This document shows, piece by piece, positions 34,978-43,873 of a stretch of 64,000 nucleotides of DNA. Position numbers and translations under genes: made by a program. The notes under the pieces are model-generated. The model saw only the letters and a list, made by a program, of their open reading frames with translations. It was not told the origin of the DNA and made no database searches. The first letter of the stretch is position 1; each line of letters begins with the position of its first letter. The DNA comes from Hellea sp. (GTDB lineage Bacteria; Pseudomonadota; Alphaproteobacteria; Caulobacterales; Maricaulaceae), in assembly GCA_014238285.1 (NCBI GenBank), contig JABABK010000005.1, forward strand, positions 42,457 to 106,456. The letters are read 5' to 3'.

Positions 34978-37212
34978 ATGAGTAAACTCAATGAACAAAT
35001 TATGGAGCTTGTGCGGGCCAATCCTGACAAGCTGATCCTCAAAGACATAGCGCGCCGCCTTGGCATTAAAGGCGATGACCGTAGAGCCTTGCGCGTCACA
35101 GCCCGCGAAATGGTCGAGAGCGGCGTTTTAACCCTATCCTCCCGCAAAACATACCGCGAAGCCGGAGAGCTTCCCAACGTCATAGTCCTTCGCATCAGCG
35201 AAATCGACACCCATGGCGACATGATCGGCGTACCGGAGAACTGGAAGGGCGAAGGCCCTGCCCCGCAGATGATCGTTTTTGAAGGTCCAGTCTCTAAAAA
35301 ATCAAAAGGACATAGCGCCGCCCAGCTAGGCATTGGCAGTCGAGCCCTGTGCCGGATCAGAAAGACTGATGAAGGCTATATCGCCTCGGTTATGAAAAAA
35401 CTCGGCCGCGCCGGTGTCAAACATCTCGGTATTTTATATCAAGATGGCCGCGGCTGGAAAATTCAGCCGATCGATAAAAAAGCTCGCAACGAATTTCGCG
35501 TTTCTAAAGTACCTGAAGGCTCAGAGATCAATAGCCTCGTCGAATTTAGAACCTCAAGCTCCAAGCGCGGCAATAGCTATGAGAAGCGCGCGGAAATCAC
35601 GCGCGTGCTCGGCCCCGCCAATGACCCAAAGGCCGCCAGCCTAATGTCTTTAGAACAGCACGGCATTCCGCTTGGCTTTGAAGAAGAGACCCTGGCCGAG
35701 GCCCGAGGTCTCAAACTACCAAAACTCGATAAATTTCGTGAAGACCTTAGAAAACTGCCTTTAGTCACAATCGATCCGGTCGATGCCAAAGATTTTGATG
35801 ATGCGGTTTATGCCGTCCGCGATGATGACCCGACCAATAAAGGCGGCTGGATTATATGGGTCGCCATCGCTGATGTTGCTGCCTATGTACAGCCCGGTAG
35901 CGCGCTCGATAAAAATGCCTGGACCAAAGGTAATTCGGTTTATCTACCTGATCGAGTCGAGCCGATGTTGCCCGAAGAGCTCTCTGCCGACCTATGTTCC
36001 CTGCGCCCACACGAAGATCGTGCCTGTATGGCCGTCAGAATGCGTTTTCGCGGCGATGGATCTAAACTTGACCATAAGTTTACCCGGGGCCTTATGCGCT
36101 CCCACGCGCGTCTGACCTATGCTCAGGCTCAAGAAGGCTTTGACGGTAATCCCGGTGAAGTGGCCGAAACTGTCATTGATATCCTCAAAGATATTTACGC
36201 GGCCTATAAAGCCCTACGCAAATCCCGCCTGCAGCGCGCGCCGCTGGCTATCGAGCTGCCAGAGCGCCGCGTCCATGTAAACGATGCGGGCGAAGTCACT
36301 AAGATCACACTGCGCGAGAGATTTGACGCCCACAAGCTGGTCGAAGAATTTATGGTTCAGGCTAATGTTGCGGCGGCGGAGGCTCTATCGGATAAAGGCG
36401 TGACAACTATCGTTCGCGTCCACGAACCACCGCGACGTGAAAAACTGCAAGGTCTATCAGACTTCCTGCCAGCATTTGGGATGAAATGGTCCCTTGGCGA
36501 ACGCGTCTCCACAAAACGTTTTAATTCCCTTTTGGCTAAGGCCTCAGAAAATGATCTGATGGAAACCGTCAGCATGATGGTTTTACGAAGTCAATCACAA
36601 GCCTATTATGGCCCCGATGCCAAAGGGCATTTTGGTTTGAACTTAATCCACTATGCCCACTTCACATCCCCAATTCGTCGCTATGCAGACCTTGTCGTTC
36701 ACCGCGCGTTGATCCGCACCTTTAATCTGGGCCATGACGGAACGACCGAAGAAGAGATGTCACGACTTAAGGAAACATCTGAGCATATCTCCTCGACAGA
36801 ACGCCGGGCCAGCGCCGCAGAACGCGATGCCAAAGACCGCTATATTGCAGGCTATCTTGAAGGCCGTGTGGGCGCAGAATTTGAAGCCCGTATCACCGGC
36901 GTTGCCAATGCCGGCCTGTTTGTCACGCTCGACGAGACGGGCGCAGACGGCTTTATCCCAGCCCGTACCATCGGCCATGATTATTTTATGTTTGATGAAA
37001 AGAAGAAGGCGCTGATCAATACAAGCAATGGCGATACTTATCGGTTTGGCCGCAAGGTCAAAGTCAAGCTGACCGAAGCTACCCCCATTACAGGCGGCCT
37101 GATATTCGAAATCCTGACCAAACCAGAACGCGGCGAGAAACCCAAACATAATCCTCGTGGCCGTAATCAAAAATACCGAACAAATAGATCGGGCAAAAAG
37201 AAGAAGCGATGA
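34978..37212 (+). CDS. rnr: Ribonuclease R
   Basis: This is a processive 3'-5' exoribonuclease that degrades structured RNA. The 744-residue protein has an N-terminal winged-helix/cold-shock part (IMELVRANPDKLILKDIARRLGIKG), the RNB catalytic domain with VTIDPVDAKDFDDAVYA supplying the metal-binding Asps, and a C-terminal S1 domain (EARITGVANAGLFVTLDETGA). The lysine-rich tail ends NRSGKKKKR. I start at ATG 34978 (MSKLNEQIMEL). A TTGACA at 34930 may be a -35 element. It overlaps the NUDIX gene by four bases, and topA-rnr order is common in the class. Confidence 0.95.
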   Translation: MSKLNEQIMELVRANPDKLILKDIARRLGIKGDDRRALRVTAREMVESGVLTLSSRKTYREAGELPNVIVLRISEIDTHGDMIGVPENWKGEGPAPQMIVFEGPVSKKSKGHSAAQLGIGSRALCRIRKTDEGYIASVMKKLGRAGVKHLGILYQDGRGWKIQPIDKKARNEFRVSKVPEGSEINSLVEFRTSSSKRGNSYEKRAEITRVLGPANDPKAASLMSLEQHGIPLGFEEETLAEARGLKLPKLDKFREDLRKLPLVTIDPVDAKDFDDAVYAVRDDDPTNKGGWIIWVAIADVAAYVQPGSALDKNAWTKGNSVYLPDRVEPMLPEELSADLCSLRPHEDRACMAVRMRFRGDGSKLDHKFTRGLMRSHARLTYAQAQEGFDGNPGEVAETVIDILKDIYAAYKALRKSRLQRAPLAIELPERRVHVNDAGEVTKITLRERFDAHKLVEEFMVQANVAAAEALSDKGVTTIVRVHEPPRREKLQGLSDFLPAFGMKWSLGERVSTKRFNSLLAKASENDLMETVSMMVLRSQSQAYYGPDAKGHFGLNLIHYAHFTSPIRRYADLVVHRALIRTFNLGHDGTTEEEMSRLKETSEHISSTERRASAAERDAKDRYIAGYLEGRVGAEFEARITGVANAGLFVTLDETGADGFIPARTIGHDYFMFDEKKKALINTSNGDTYRFGRKVKVKLTEATPITGGLIFEILTKPERGEKPKHNPRGRNQKYRTNRSGKKKKR

Positions 37213-37928
37213 AGTTAGAAAAAGTTGCCCTAACGAATAAAGAAGCGGCGCAGCGCGCCGAGCTTACGCGCGCACCCAAACCGAAACTCGCATCAACCAT
37301 CGTTCTTTATACAGGTCCAAAAGATAATCCTAAGATATTGATGGGCCAACGCGCTAGTCGTCATGACTTTATGCCAAGTGTCTATGTCTTTCCGGGTGGC
37401 CGCGTTGACCGCGTTGATAGTTACGCGCCTTATGATGGCGGTTTATCATCCCGTACCTCGGCCATCCTAGAATCTGTTTATTCTCCGCGCCGGGCTAGGG
37501 CCTGCGTTTTAGCCGCTATCAGAGAAACCTATGAAGAGACCGGCCTTATGCTGGGGCAAAAGACAAAGTGGACCAAGAACCTAACCAATCCTAGCTGGGA
37601 TCAGTTTCGCCAAGCCGGTATAACGCCGGACCTGTCCCGAATCGAAGCCTTTGGGAGGGCTATAACGCCGTCCTATCGCCATAAACGATTTGATACCTGG
37701 TTCTTTATCCAAAAATTTGACGGCAATATTCAGGCCGTTTCAGATAGCCATGAGCTTCTAAATGTCGACTGGTTTACCTTCGATCAAATCGAAGACTTAA
37801 AAACCCATCGCGCCACTGAAATGATGCTCCATGTGCTGAAAGAATATCTCGCGCAGGATCGCCCTAGCCCACAAATTTTCTTTAATCACATGGTCCGCGG
37901 GAAATTCATCCAGCGCATGTTTCCATAG
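37209..37928 (+). CDS. NUDIX hydrolase
   Basis: The 239-residue protein has a divergent Nudix box: GGRVDRV starts the signature and, after a 30-residue insertion, the REXXEEXG core is intact as RETYEETGLM. FPGGR and the following sheet region fit Nudix folds of the kind annotated as NUDT19 or CoA/NADH pyrophosphatase-like; the substrate is not predictable. The start overlaps the rnr stop (ATGA), so the two are co-translated. Confidence 0.85.
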   Translation: MKLEKVALTNKEAAQRAELTRAPKPKLASTIVLYTGPKDNPKILMGQRASRHDFMPSVYVFPGGRVDRVDSYAPYDGGLSSRTSAILESVYSPRRARACVLAAIRETYEETGLMLGQKTKWTKNLTNPSWDQFRQAGITPDLSRIEAFGRAITPSYRHKRFDTWFFIQKFDGNIQAVSDSHELLNVDWFTFDQIEDLKTHRATEMMLHVLKEYLAQDRPSPQIFFNHMVRGKFIQRMFP

Positions 37929-37951
37929 TTGAATCCGGCATATCAAAGCCG

Positions 37952-37979
37952 TTGACAATCAAAATTTCACGCCTATAAG
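37952..37979 (+). promoter_or_regulatory. Sigma-70-type promoter of rpmG
   Basis: TTGACA (37952-37957) is followed after 16 bases by TATAAG (37974-37979), 40 bases before the rpmG start. Both hexamers are close to consensus; the spacing is one short of the optimum. Confidence 0.6.
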
Positions 37980-38018
37980 TCGCCGCTTGAAGAATCCTAG
38001 TAAAAAAAGGGTGGAGCC

Positions 38019-38186
38019 ATGGCTAAGCCAACCACAATTAAAATTCGTCTGAATTCAACCGCCGGTACCGGTTATTTCTACGTGACCAAGAAAAATGCCC
38101 GTAAAAAGAAGGAAAAAATGGTCAAACGTAAGTATGACCCCGTTGCGCGTAAGCACGTTGAATTTAAAGAAGGCAAGATTAAGTAA
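38019..38186 (+). CDS. rpmG: 50S ribosomal protein L33
   Basis: The 55-residue protein begins [20 protein letters not shown] and ends [14 protein letters not shown], diagnostic of L33. It lacks the CxxC pairs, so it is the zinc-free form usual in alphaproteobacteria. GGTGGAGCC precedes the ATG at 38019. It has its own promoter at 37952-37979 and faces pleD. Confidence 0.97.
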   Translation: MAKPTTIKIRLNSTAGTGYFYVTKKNARKKKEKMVKRKYDPVARKHVEFKEGKIK

Positions 38187-38198
38187 TTAGTCTAAACT

Positions 38199-38217
38199 AA
38201 TTTGAATAATTCAAATT
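38199..38217 (+). terminator. AT-rich hairpin after rpmG
   Basis: AATTTGAA and TTCAAATT are a perfect eight-base inverted repeat around TAA, 13 bases past the rpmG stop. The stem is AT-rich and there is only a weak T-run, so termination is not certain; it may act with the T-rich stretch at 38245-38255, inside the end of pleD. Confidence 0.4.
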
Positions 38218-38236
38218 CTTACGAAAAGGTCGTCTT

Positions 38237-39595
38237 TTAGGCGGCTTTTTTTGTGTCTGCGCCAAAGACAAGATTTCGGCCCATGCTCTTGGCTTTATAA
38301 AGAGCTGTATCGGCGCGTTTAAAGACGTCTCTGAGCTTCTCACCTGGAATGACTTCAGCGATCCCTGCGCTTAATGTTACCGACAACGCCTGCCCATCTA
38401 CATAAATTGGTGTCCCGCCAATGAGGCCGCGAATTCTGTCTGCCGCTCGCATGGCGTCGTCTTGAATGGTATTTGGCATGGCAATCATGAACTCTTCACC
38501 GCCATAACGGCTGACTATGTCAACAGCTCGCATATGGGTGACCAGACGCGTCGAAACTTCTTTGAGAATATCATCGCCTACATCATGGCCTAAAATATCA
38601 TTTACCCGTTTAAAATGGTCGATATCAAAGACGATAATTGAAAATGGATCGCCTTGTTCCAGAGTTTCAAAGAGCGGCTTAACGGATCGATCAAAATATC
38701 GACGGTTACCCAGCCCTGTTAGCGGATCAGCGACAACCATTTCGAGATCTTGATTGAAATTTTGCTGCAGTGCATCGGAATAAAATTTGCGTTTGAGCTG
38801 GGTATTAACCCGCGCGATTAATTCTTGTTTTTCGATAGGGCGCATCAAAGTGTCATTGATCCCAAGATCATAGGCACGAACAAATCGGCTTTCGTCTTCC
38901 GGCGTTCCCACCAACAAAACAGGAATACTTCGAGTCTGCTGTTCATATTTTAAAGAGGCGCAAACCCGAAGGCCATCAAAGCCTTCCGAATTGAGGCTGA
39001 CAATGATTAAATCCGTATTTGAGGGCTTACACTGCAGAGCCTTTATAGGGTCTGAGATAATCGTAAAATCATGGATACCGTTAAGCGGCGCAGTGAGCTG
39101 TAAGGCTCTTTTCTCATGATCTTCCAAGACAATGATATGACCCTTACGCTTTTCGATTTCTTTGACAACAGGCCTAGAGTTTTCAAGAGAATGTCCTGTA
39201 TGGCTCAGCAGTTGGTCCGTTACCATTTTTAGCCGTAAAAGAGACTTCACACGTGTCATCAAGTTAAAATCATCAATGGGCTTGGTGATGAAGTCATCTG
39301 CGCCGGCTTCAAGCCCACGAATGCGATCCTTGGTACTATCGAGTGCTGTCACCATAATGACAGGTATATGGTAAGTTGCCGAATCGCCTTTGAGTTTTTG
39401 ACAGGTTTCAAACCCGTCCATACCCGGCATAATCGCATCCATAAGGATGAGATCGACTCTTGCTGTCTTGATGAGTTCCATAGCCGCCTCACCGGACTCC
39501 GCTAGCAGAACATCATAATATTCCGCTGCCAGCTTGACCTGCAATAAGTGCCGGTTAGGCGCCAAATCATCAACAATGAGTATGCGTGCACTCAT
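38237..39595 (-). CDS. pleD: Diguanylate cyclase response regulator PleD
   Basis: PleD makes cyclic di-GMP and drives the swarmer-to-stalked transition in Caulobacter. The 452-residue protein has a first receiver domain with phospho-acceptor Asp53 (LILMDAIMPGMDGF) and a second receiver domain whose acceptor is lost (DLIIVSLNSEGFDG, an adaptor domain). A GGDEF-family domain follows with GGEEF at 365-369. RAVD five residues before it is the c-di-GMP inhibitory I-site. All are diagnostic of PleD. It lies 11 bases after divK on the same strand, the usual order. Confidence 0.95.
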   Translation of the reverse strand: MSARILIVDDLAPNRHLLQVKLAAEYYDVLLAESGEAAMELIKTARVDLILMDAIMPGMDGFETCQKLKGDSATYHIPVIMVTALDSTKDRIRGLEAGADDFITKPIDDFNLMTRVKSLLRLKMVTDQLLSHTGHSLENSRPVVKEIEKRKGHIIVLEDHEKRALQLTAPLNGIHDFTIISDPIKALQCKPSNTDLIIVSLNSEGFDGLRVCASLKYEQQTRSIPVLLVGTPEDESRFVRAYDLGINDTLMRPIEKQELIARVNTQLKRKFYSDALQQNFNQDLEMVVADPLTGLGNRRYFDRSVKPLFETLEQGDPFSIIVFDIDHFKRVNDILGHDVGDDILKEVSTRLVTHMRAVDIVSRYGGEEFMIAMPNTIQDDAMRAADRIRGLIGGTPIYVDGQALSVTLSAGIAEVIPGEKLRDVFKRADTALYKAKSMGRNLVFGADTKKAA

Positions 39596-39606
39596 CTTTT
39601 AATGGC

Positions 39607-39972
39607 CTAGTTAATAAATTTTCGGATTGTCGCTAAAAAGGAAGAAACATTGATAGGCTTTGAAATATAAGCCTCGCATCCACCATCGCGAATACGTTTT
39701 TCGTCGCCCCTCATCGCAAACGCCGTCACGGCAACGATAGGAATGTCCGCCAGATTTTTATCATCCTTGATCCATTTGGTGACTTCCAGACCAGAAACCT
39801 CAGGCAATTGAATATCCATCAAAATGAGATCCGGTTTAAATGACTTTGCTAAAGAAATGGCTTTTAGCCCCTCGCGGGTTTGCTCGGTTTCGAAACCATG
39901 AGCGTCTAAAAGATCTGAAAAGAGCTTCATATTGAGCTCGTTATCTTCGACTATAAGAACCTTTTTTGGCAT
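39607..39972 (-). CDS. divK: Single-domain response regulator DivK
   Basis: DivK is the phospho-signalling hub that controls CtrA through CckA in Caulobacter-type cell cycles. The 121-residue protein is one receiver domain with acid pair Glu9-Asp10, acceptor Asp53 ([13 protein letters not shown]), Thr/Ala of the switch in IVAVTAFAM, and Lys of YISKPIN. I start at ATG 39972 ([18 protein letters not shown]), which places the acceptor at 53 as in the family; an ATG at 39984 would add four residues. It precedes pleD in a two-gene operon. Confidence 0.95.
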   Translation of the reverse strand: MPKKVLIVEDNELNMKLFSDLLDAHGFETEQTREGLKAISLAKSFKPDLILMDIQLPEVSGLEVTKWIKDDKNLADIPIVAVTAFAMRGDEKRIRDGGCEAYISKPINVSSFLATIRKFIN

Positions 39973-40086
39973 AACCTGTAACATATTTCCCGTTCACCTA
40001 ATTAATCTAACGTCTTTTTTTTATGGCCTCATTAAACACTAATAACCTTAATCAACCGTGTGTAATTCCTTTACAATCACTTAAAA

Positions 40087-40101
40087 GAACATAAAAAGAA
40101 C
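40087..40101 (-). promoter_or_regulatory. LexA box of dinB (alphaproteobacterial type)
   Basis: The minus strand reads GTTCTTTTTATGTTC, exactly the alphaproteobacterial LexA consensus GTTC-N7-GTTC, a direct repeat rather than a palindrome. It ends 39 bases before the dinB start, where it would block transcription until SOS induction. Confidence 0.75.
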
Positions 40102-40139
40102 ATTTAATTCGAGCCAAAACGCGATACTTTGAGGCAAAA

Positions 40140-41435
40140 TTGGATAAAACTGTCACATATTGCAGGGAATGCGGCACAAAGTGCAGCCAAAACATGCCCT
40201 GCCCAGTCTGCGGCATGCAAAACAGCCTGTCTCATCCCGAGTTGTCTGCGCTTTCAATCGCCCATGTAGATTGTGATGCTTTTTACGCCTCAATCGAAAA
40301 AAGAGACAATCCAGACATTGCCCATAGGCCTGTTATTGTGGGCGGCGGGACGCGGGGCGTTGTCTCTGCGGCCTGTTATATGGCGCGGATGTATGGCGTG
40401 CATTCTGCGATGCCCATGTTTAAGGCTCTCAAAGCATGCCCCGATGCCGTTGTGGTGCGGCCCACTATGGGCAAATACTCAACCGAAGGCCGCCGTATTC
40501 GCGATATGATGTTGAGGCTCACGCCTTTAGTCGAACCCCTTTCTATTGACGAAGCCTTCCTTGATTTAACCGGAACCGAAAAACTGCACGGCCGAACGCC
40601 CGCCCAAAGCCTCATTAAACTCCAAAAGGACATCTTAAGTGAAGTTGGCGTGACCGTGTCTGTTGGCCTGAGCTACAATAAATTTCTCGCAAAAACGGCC
40701 TCTGATTTGGATAAGCCCCACGGATTTGCGGTTTTAGGTAAGGCTGACGCCCTGGATTTTCTAAAAGATAAACCTGTGAGCTTTATTTTTGGCGTCGGGC
40801 CAGCCTTTGCGCGGTCCCTCTCTAAGGTTGGCATTCATAGCATAGCCGATGTCCGCAAACGTGATGACACAGATATGATGAAGCGGTTTGGCGAATCCGG
40901 TCTTCGTCTGGCGCGCCTTGCTCGGGCCGAAGATTTCCGCCGCGTCGACCCGACGAGTGAGCGCAAAAGCGTCTCTGCCGAAACCACGTTTAACGAAGAC
41001 ATTGCCGATCCAGATTTATTGAAAGATCAATTATGGTTGCTATGTGTCAAAACGGCTGATCGGTCAAAAGCTATCAATACTGCTGGACGCGTTGTTACGT
41101 TAAAGCTCAAAACCCGGCAATTTGATACCGTAACCCGCCGAAGAACTCTCCCTCAACCCGTGCAGCTTGCCGATACAATTTTTAGCGCCTTAGAACCTTT
41201 ACTTGAAAAAGAAGCTAATGGCCGGAAGTTCCGCTTACTAGGCGCAGGTATATCCGGACTTTCAGACCCCGTAGGCGACGCAGGTGATCTACTCGATCCA
41301 ACAGCTTTTAGGCGCGGTATCGCCGAACGCGCATCTGATCAAGCCCGCGCAAGGTTCGGAAAAGACGCTGTGATCAAAGGTCGTGAACTCAGAAGTAAAT
41401 CAAAAAAACCAACCCCCAACTCCCAAAACAATTAA
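40140..41435 (+). CDS. dinB: DNA polymerase IV
   Basis: This is a Y-family translesion polymerase. The 431-residue protein begins with a small zinc-binding motif (Cys8, Cys11, Cys15, Cys21, Cys24) seen in many alphaproteobacterial DinB proteins. The polymerase core follows: VDCDAFYASIEK with the first metal Asp (D44), SIDEAFLDL with Asp137-Glu138, and VSVGLSYNKFLAKTASD. A little-finger domain with TRRRTLP ends it. The start is TTG at 40140 with GAGG five bases upstream. A consensus LexA box lies 39 bases before it. Confidence 0.94.
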   Translation: MDKTVTYCRECGTKCSQNMPCPVCGMQNSLSHPELSALSIAHVDCDAFYASIEKRDNPDIAHRPVIVGGGTRGVVSAACYMARMYGVHSAMPMFKALKACPDAVVVRPTMGKYSTEGRRIRDMMLRLTPLVEPLSIDEAFLDLTGTEKLHGRTPAQSLIKLQKDILSEVGVTVSVGLSYNKFLAKTASDLDKPHGFAVLGKADALDFLKDKPVSFIFGVGPAFARSLSKVGIHSIADVRKRDDTDMMKRFGESGLRLARLARAEDFRRVDPTSERKSVSAETTFNEDIADPDLLKDQLWLLCVKTADRSKAINTAGRVVTLKLKTRQFDTVTRRRTLPQPVQLADTIFSALEPLLEKEANGRKFRLLGAGISGLSDPVGDAGDLLDPTAFRRGIAERASDQARARFGKDAVIKGRELRSKSKKPTPNSQNN

Positions 41436-41580
41436 CCTAAACCCATAGTATTTTAACTATATCATTGCAATTTTGGATTTTCTGCATAATTTACACTCCG
41501 AATATGAGATTAAGGCGCATTACTCCAAAACCTCACCGATCGACGTTTATGCCCTTTTTCTTAAAACAAAAGGGATGAAA

Positions 41581-43818
41581 ATGTTTCGAAAAAACTTACT
41601 TAGAAATTGCGCCAGCTTATCACTATTAACATGCGCAACATTGATGTGTTCAAATGCACTGGCTTCAGATGTTTCTGTAACCTCTCAAATGGAAAGAACG
41701 ATTGAGGCGGAAATTCAAAATATCGGAACAATTTACAAAGTAACGGCCCCTAATAAAAGCTTAGCCAAACGAGCCGCGATTTCCTTCCACAGTAATTTAT
41801 TGGAAACATCCTCTAACAAACTCCAACATATAATGACTCTCACATCGGAAGACGTCGCAGTATTGAAATCTTTTGGATTTAAAATACGCCGAGATAAGAC
41901 ATGGGAAGACAATTATAGGCAGCAACGTCAACAACAAATGGTCGCTCCAAGTGACACATCCTTACAGTCGATACCGGGATATTCCTGTTACCCGACTGTT
42001 GAGGAAACTTTTACGAGTGCTGATGCCCTCGCTGCTACTAACCCAACTCTGGCAACCGCAATCGATATCGGTGATTCTTGGGAAAAAACGGCGGGTCAGG
42101 GTGGCTATGACTTGAAAGTCTTAAAAATCACCAATCAGGCTGTTAGCGGGGATAAACCCAAATTATTCATACATAGCGCCATGCATGCCCGAGAATATAC
42201 GACGGCAGCTTTGACGTTAGAATTTGCAACACAGCTTCTCAGTAATTACGGCACAGATGCCGATGCCACTTGGATAATCGATCATCACGAGCTCCACATT
42301 TTATTTCACATGAATCCAGATGGGCGAAAACAAGCCGAAACAGGAATTTCATGGCGCAAAAATACCAATCAAAATTACTGCGGCGCGACGAGTAACTCAC
42401 GGGGTACGGACCTGAACCGTAACTTCACTCATCATTGGGATGTGACAAACGGACAAGGGTCCAGCGGTAATCAATGTTCCTCGACTTATCGCGGGCCGTT
42501 TGCGGCATCTGAACCTGAAACTTCAGCTGTTGAAGCCTATGTTCGAAGTCTGTTTCAAGATCGACGCGGGCCATCCGACACCGACGCGGCTCCCGTAGAC
42601 ACGCAAGGCCTTCACCTGGATATTCACAGCTATAGCGAGCTTATGTTATGGCCTTGGGGACACACCAATACGGCAGCTCCCAATGGCACAGCTTTGCAAA
42701 CACTGGGCAGAAAACTTGCTTTCTGGAACGGATACACGCCAGAACAATCTATTGGACTTTACCCAACAGATGGTACGAGCGACAGCATCAGCTATGGTGA
42801 ACTTGGCGTCCCGCATTACACCTATGAATTAGGAACTGCATTTTTCCAAGCCTGCAGCACTTATGAAAATACTATCAAGCCCGACAACTTACCGTCACTT
42901 GAATATGCGTCAAAAATTTTACGGGCGCCTTATTTGATGCCGGCTGGTCCAGAAGTTTACAATGTCAGCCTAGACGGATCTAAGAATCAGAACGTTGAAA
43001 TGGGCACGCAAGTCAATCTTGCAGCCACAGCCAATGATGCTCGTTACGAAAACGGCAATGGCACTGAACCATCGCAAAATGTCACTGAAGCAGAATATTA
43101 CATTGATGTCCTGCCTTGGGAAACAGGTTCTAGCGCAAATGCTATGCTAGCTTCAGATGGTAGCTTCAATAATTCTTCAGAAAGCGTATCAGACACTATA
43201 GACACGAGCGGATTAAGTCTCGGCCAACATATGATTTATGTGAGAGCGAAAGACGCCAATGGGCAATGGGGCGCAGGTTCCGCCGGATTTTTGACAATCA
43301 CCGAAGCCAGTACCAACCCACCACCAAATGCCGTATTTAGTTTTAACTGTACGGACCTTGACTGCAGTTTTGATGGATCATCCAGTTCAGATGATGGCAC
43401 CATCACAGGCTATGCATGGGATTTCGGTGACGGGAACAATGCTAGCGGAGCAACCAGCAACCATCAATTTGCGGCAGATGGAACCTATAATGTCTCGTTC
43501 ACGGTCACAGATGATGAAGGCGCGACCGACAATGTCACACAATCGGTAGAAGTGACAGACAGTAGCGGCAGCGCTCCTATTGACCTGTCCGTGGCGACAC
43601 GCCAGACTAATAGGCGAAATATTTCTACACTGACTTGGAGCGGTGCGACAACCAACCGTGTCGATGTTTATATTGACGGTGTCTATAATCGTAGAACTAA
43701 AAATGATGGCTCATGGAATCACAGAACAAATAGTGGCTCTGCAACTTATTCCTACAAGCTTTGTGATCAAAACAGCTCGACACATTGTTCTGACGTTATA
43801 ACAGTTACGTTTCCGTAA
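41581..43818 (+). CDS. Secreted M14-family zinc carboxypeptidase with PKD domain
   Basis: The 745-residue protein has a signal peptide (MFRKNLLRNCASLSLLTCATLMCSNALAS, without a lipobox). The M14 domain spans about residues 130-450: zinc ligands His202 and Glu205 in HAREYTT, third ligand His349 in DIHSYSELMLWPWG, catalytic Glu416 in YTYELGTAF, and DLNRNF is also typical. A beta-domain follows, then a PKD domain (CTDLDCSFDGSSS...YAWDFGDG) and a different C-terminal sandwich (LTWSGATTNRVDVYIDG). I start at ATG 41581 with AGGG six bases upstream. It is paralogous to the gene at 46144, sharing most of the first 590 residues. Confidence 0.93.
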   Translation: MFRKNLLRNCASLSLLTCATLMCSNALASDVSVTSQMERTIEAEIQNIGTIYKVTAPNKSLAKRAAISFHSNLLETSSNKLQHIMTLTSEDVAVLKSFGFKIRRDKTWEDNYRQQRQQQMVAPSDTSLQSIPGYSCYPTVEETFTSADALAATNPTLATAIDIGDSWEKTAGQGGYDLKVLKITNQAVSGDKPKLFIHSAMHAREYTTAALTLEFATQLLSNYGTDADATWIIDHHELHILFHMNPDGRKQAETGISWRKNTNQNYCGATSNSRGTDLNRNFTHHWDVTNGQGSSGNQCSSTYRGPFAASEPETSAVEAYVRSLFQDRRGPSDTDAAPVDTQGLHLDIHSYSELMLWPWGHTNTAAPNGTALQTLGRKLAFWNGYTPEQSIGLYPTDGTSDSISYGELGVPHYTYELGTAFFQACSTYENTIKPDNLPSLEYASKILRAPYLMPAGPEVYNVSLDGSKNQNVEMGTQVNLAATANDARYENGNGTEPSQNVTEAEYYIDVLPWETGSSANAMLASDGSFNNSSESVSDTIDTSGLSLGQHMIYVRAKDANGQWGAGSAGFLTITEASTNPPPNAVFSFNCTDLDCSFDGSSSSDDGTITGYAWDFGDGNNASGATSNHQFAADGTYNVSFTVTDDEGATDNVTQSVEVTDSSGSAPIDLSVATRQTNRRNISTLTWSGATTNRVDVYIDGVYNRRTKNDGSWNHRTNSGSATYSYKLCDQNSSTHCSDVITVTFP

Positions 43819-43873
43819 GCATCAACGTGTAAGAGCATATCGTTATAATTAATAGGCACGATATCGGGGGCGC

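Noticed and set aside
38237..39595. Missing phospho-acceptor in the second PleD receiver domain as a novelty
   Set aside because: A degenerate second receiver is normal for PleD.
39599..39614. TTAA...TTAA pair between divK and pleD, as a CtrA site
   Set aside because: The spacer is eight bases, not seven, and the flanking C is absent.
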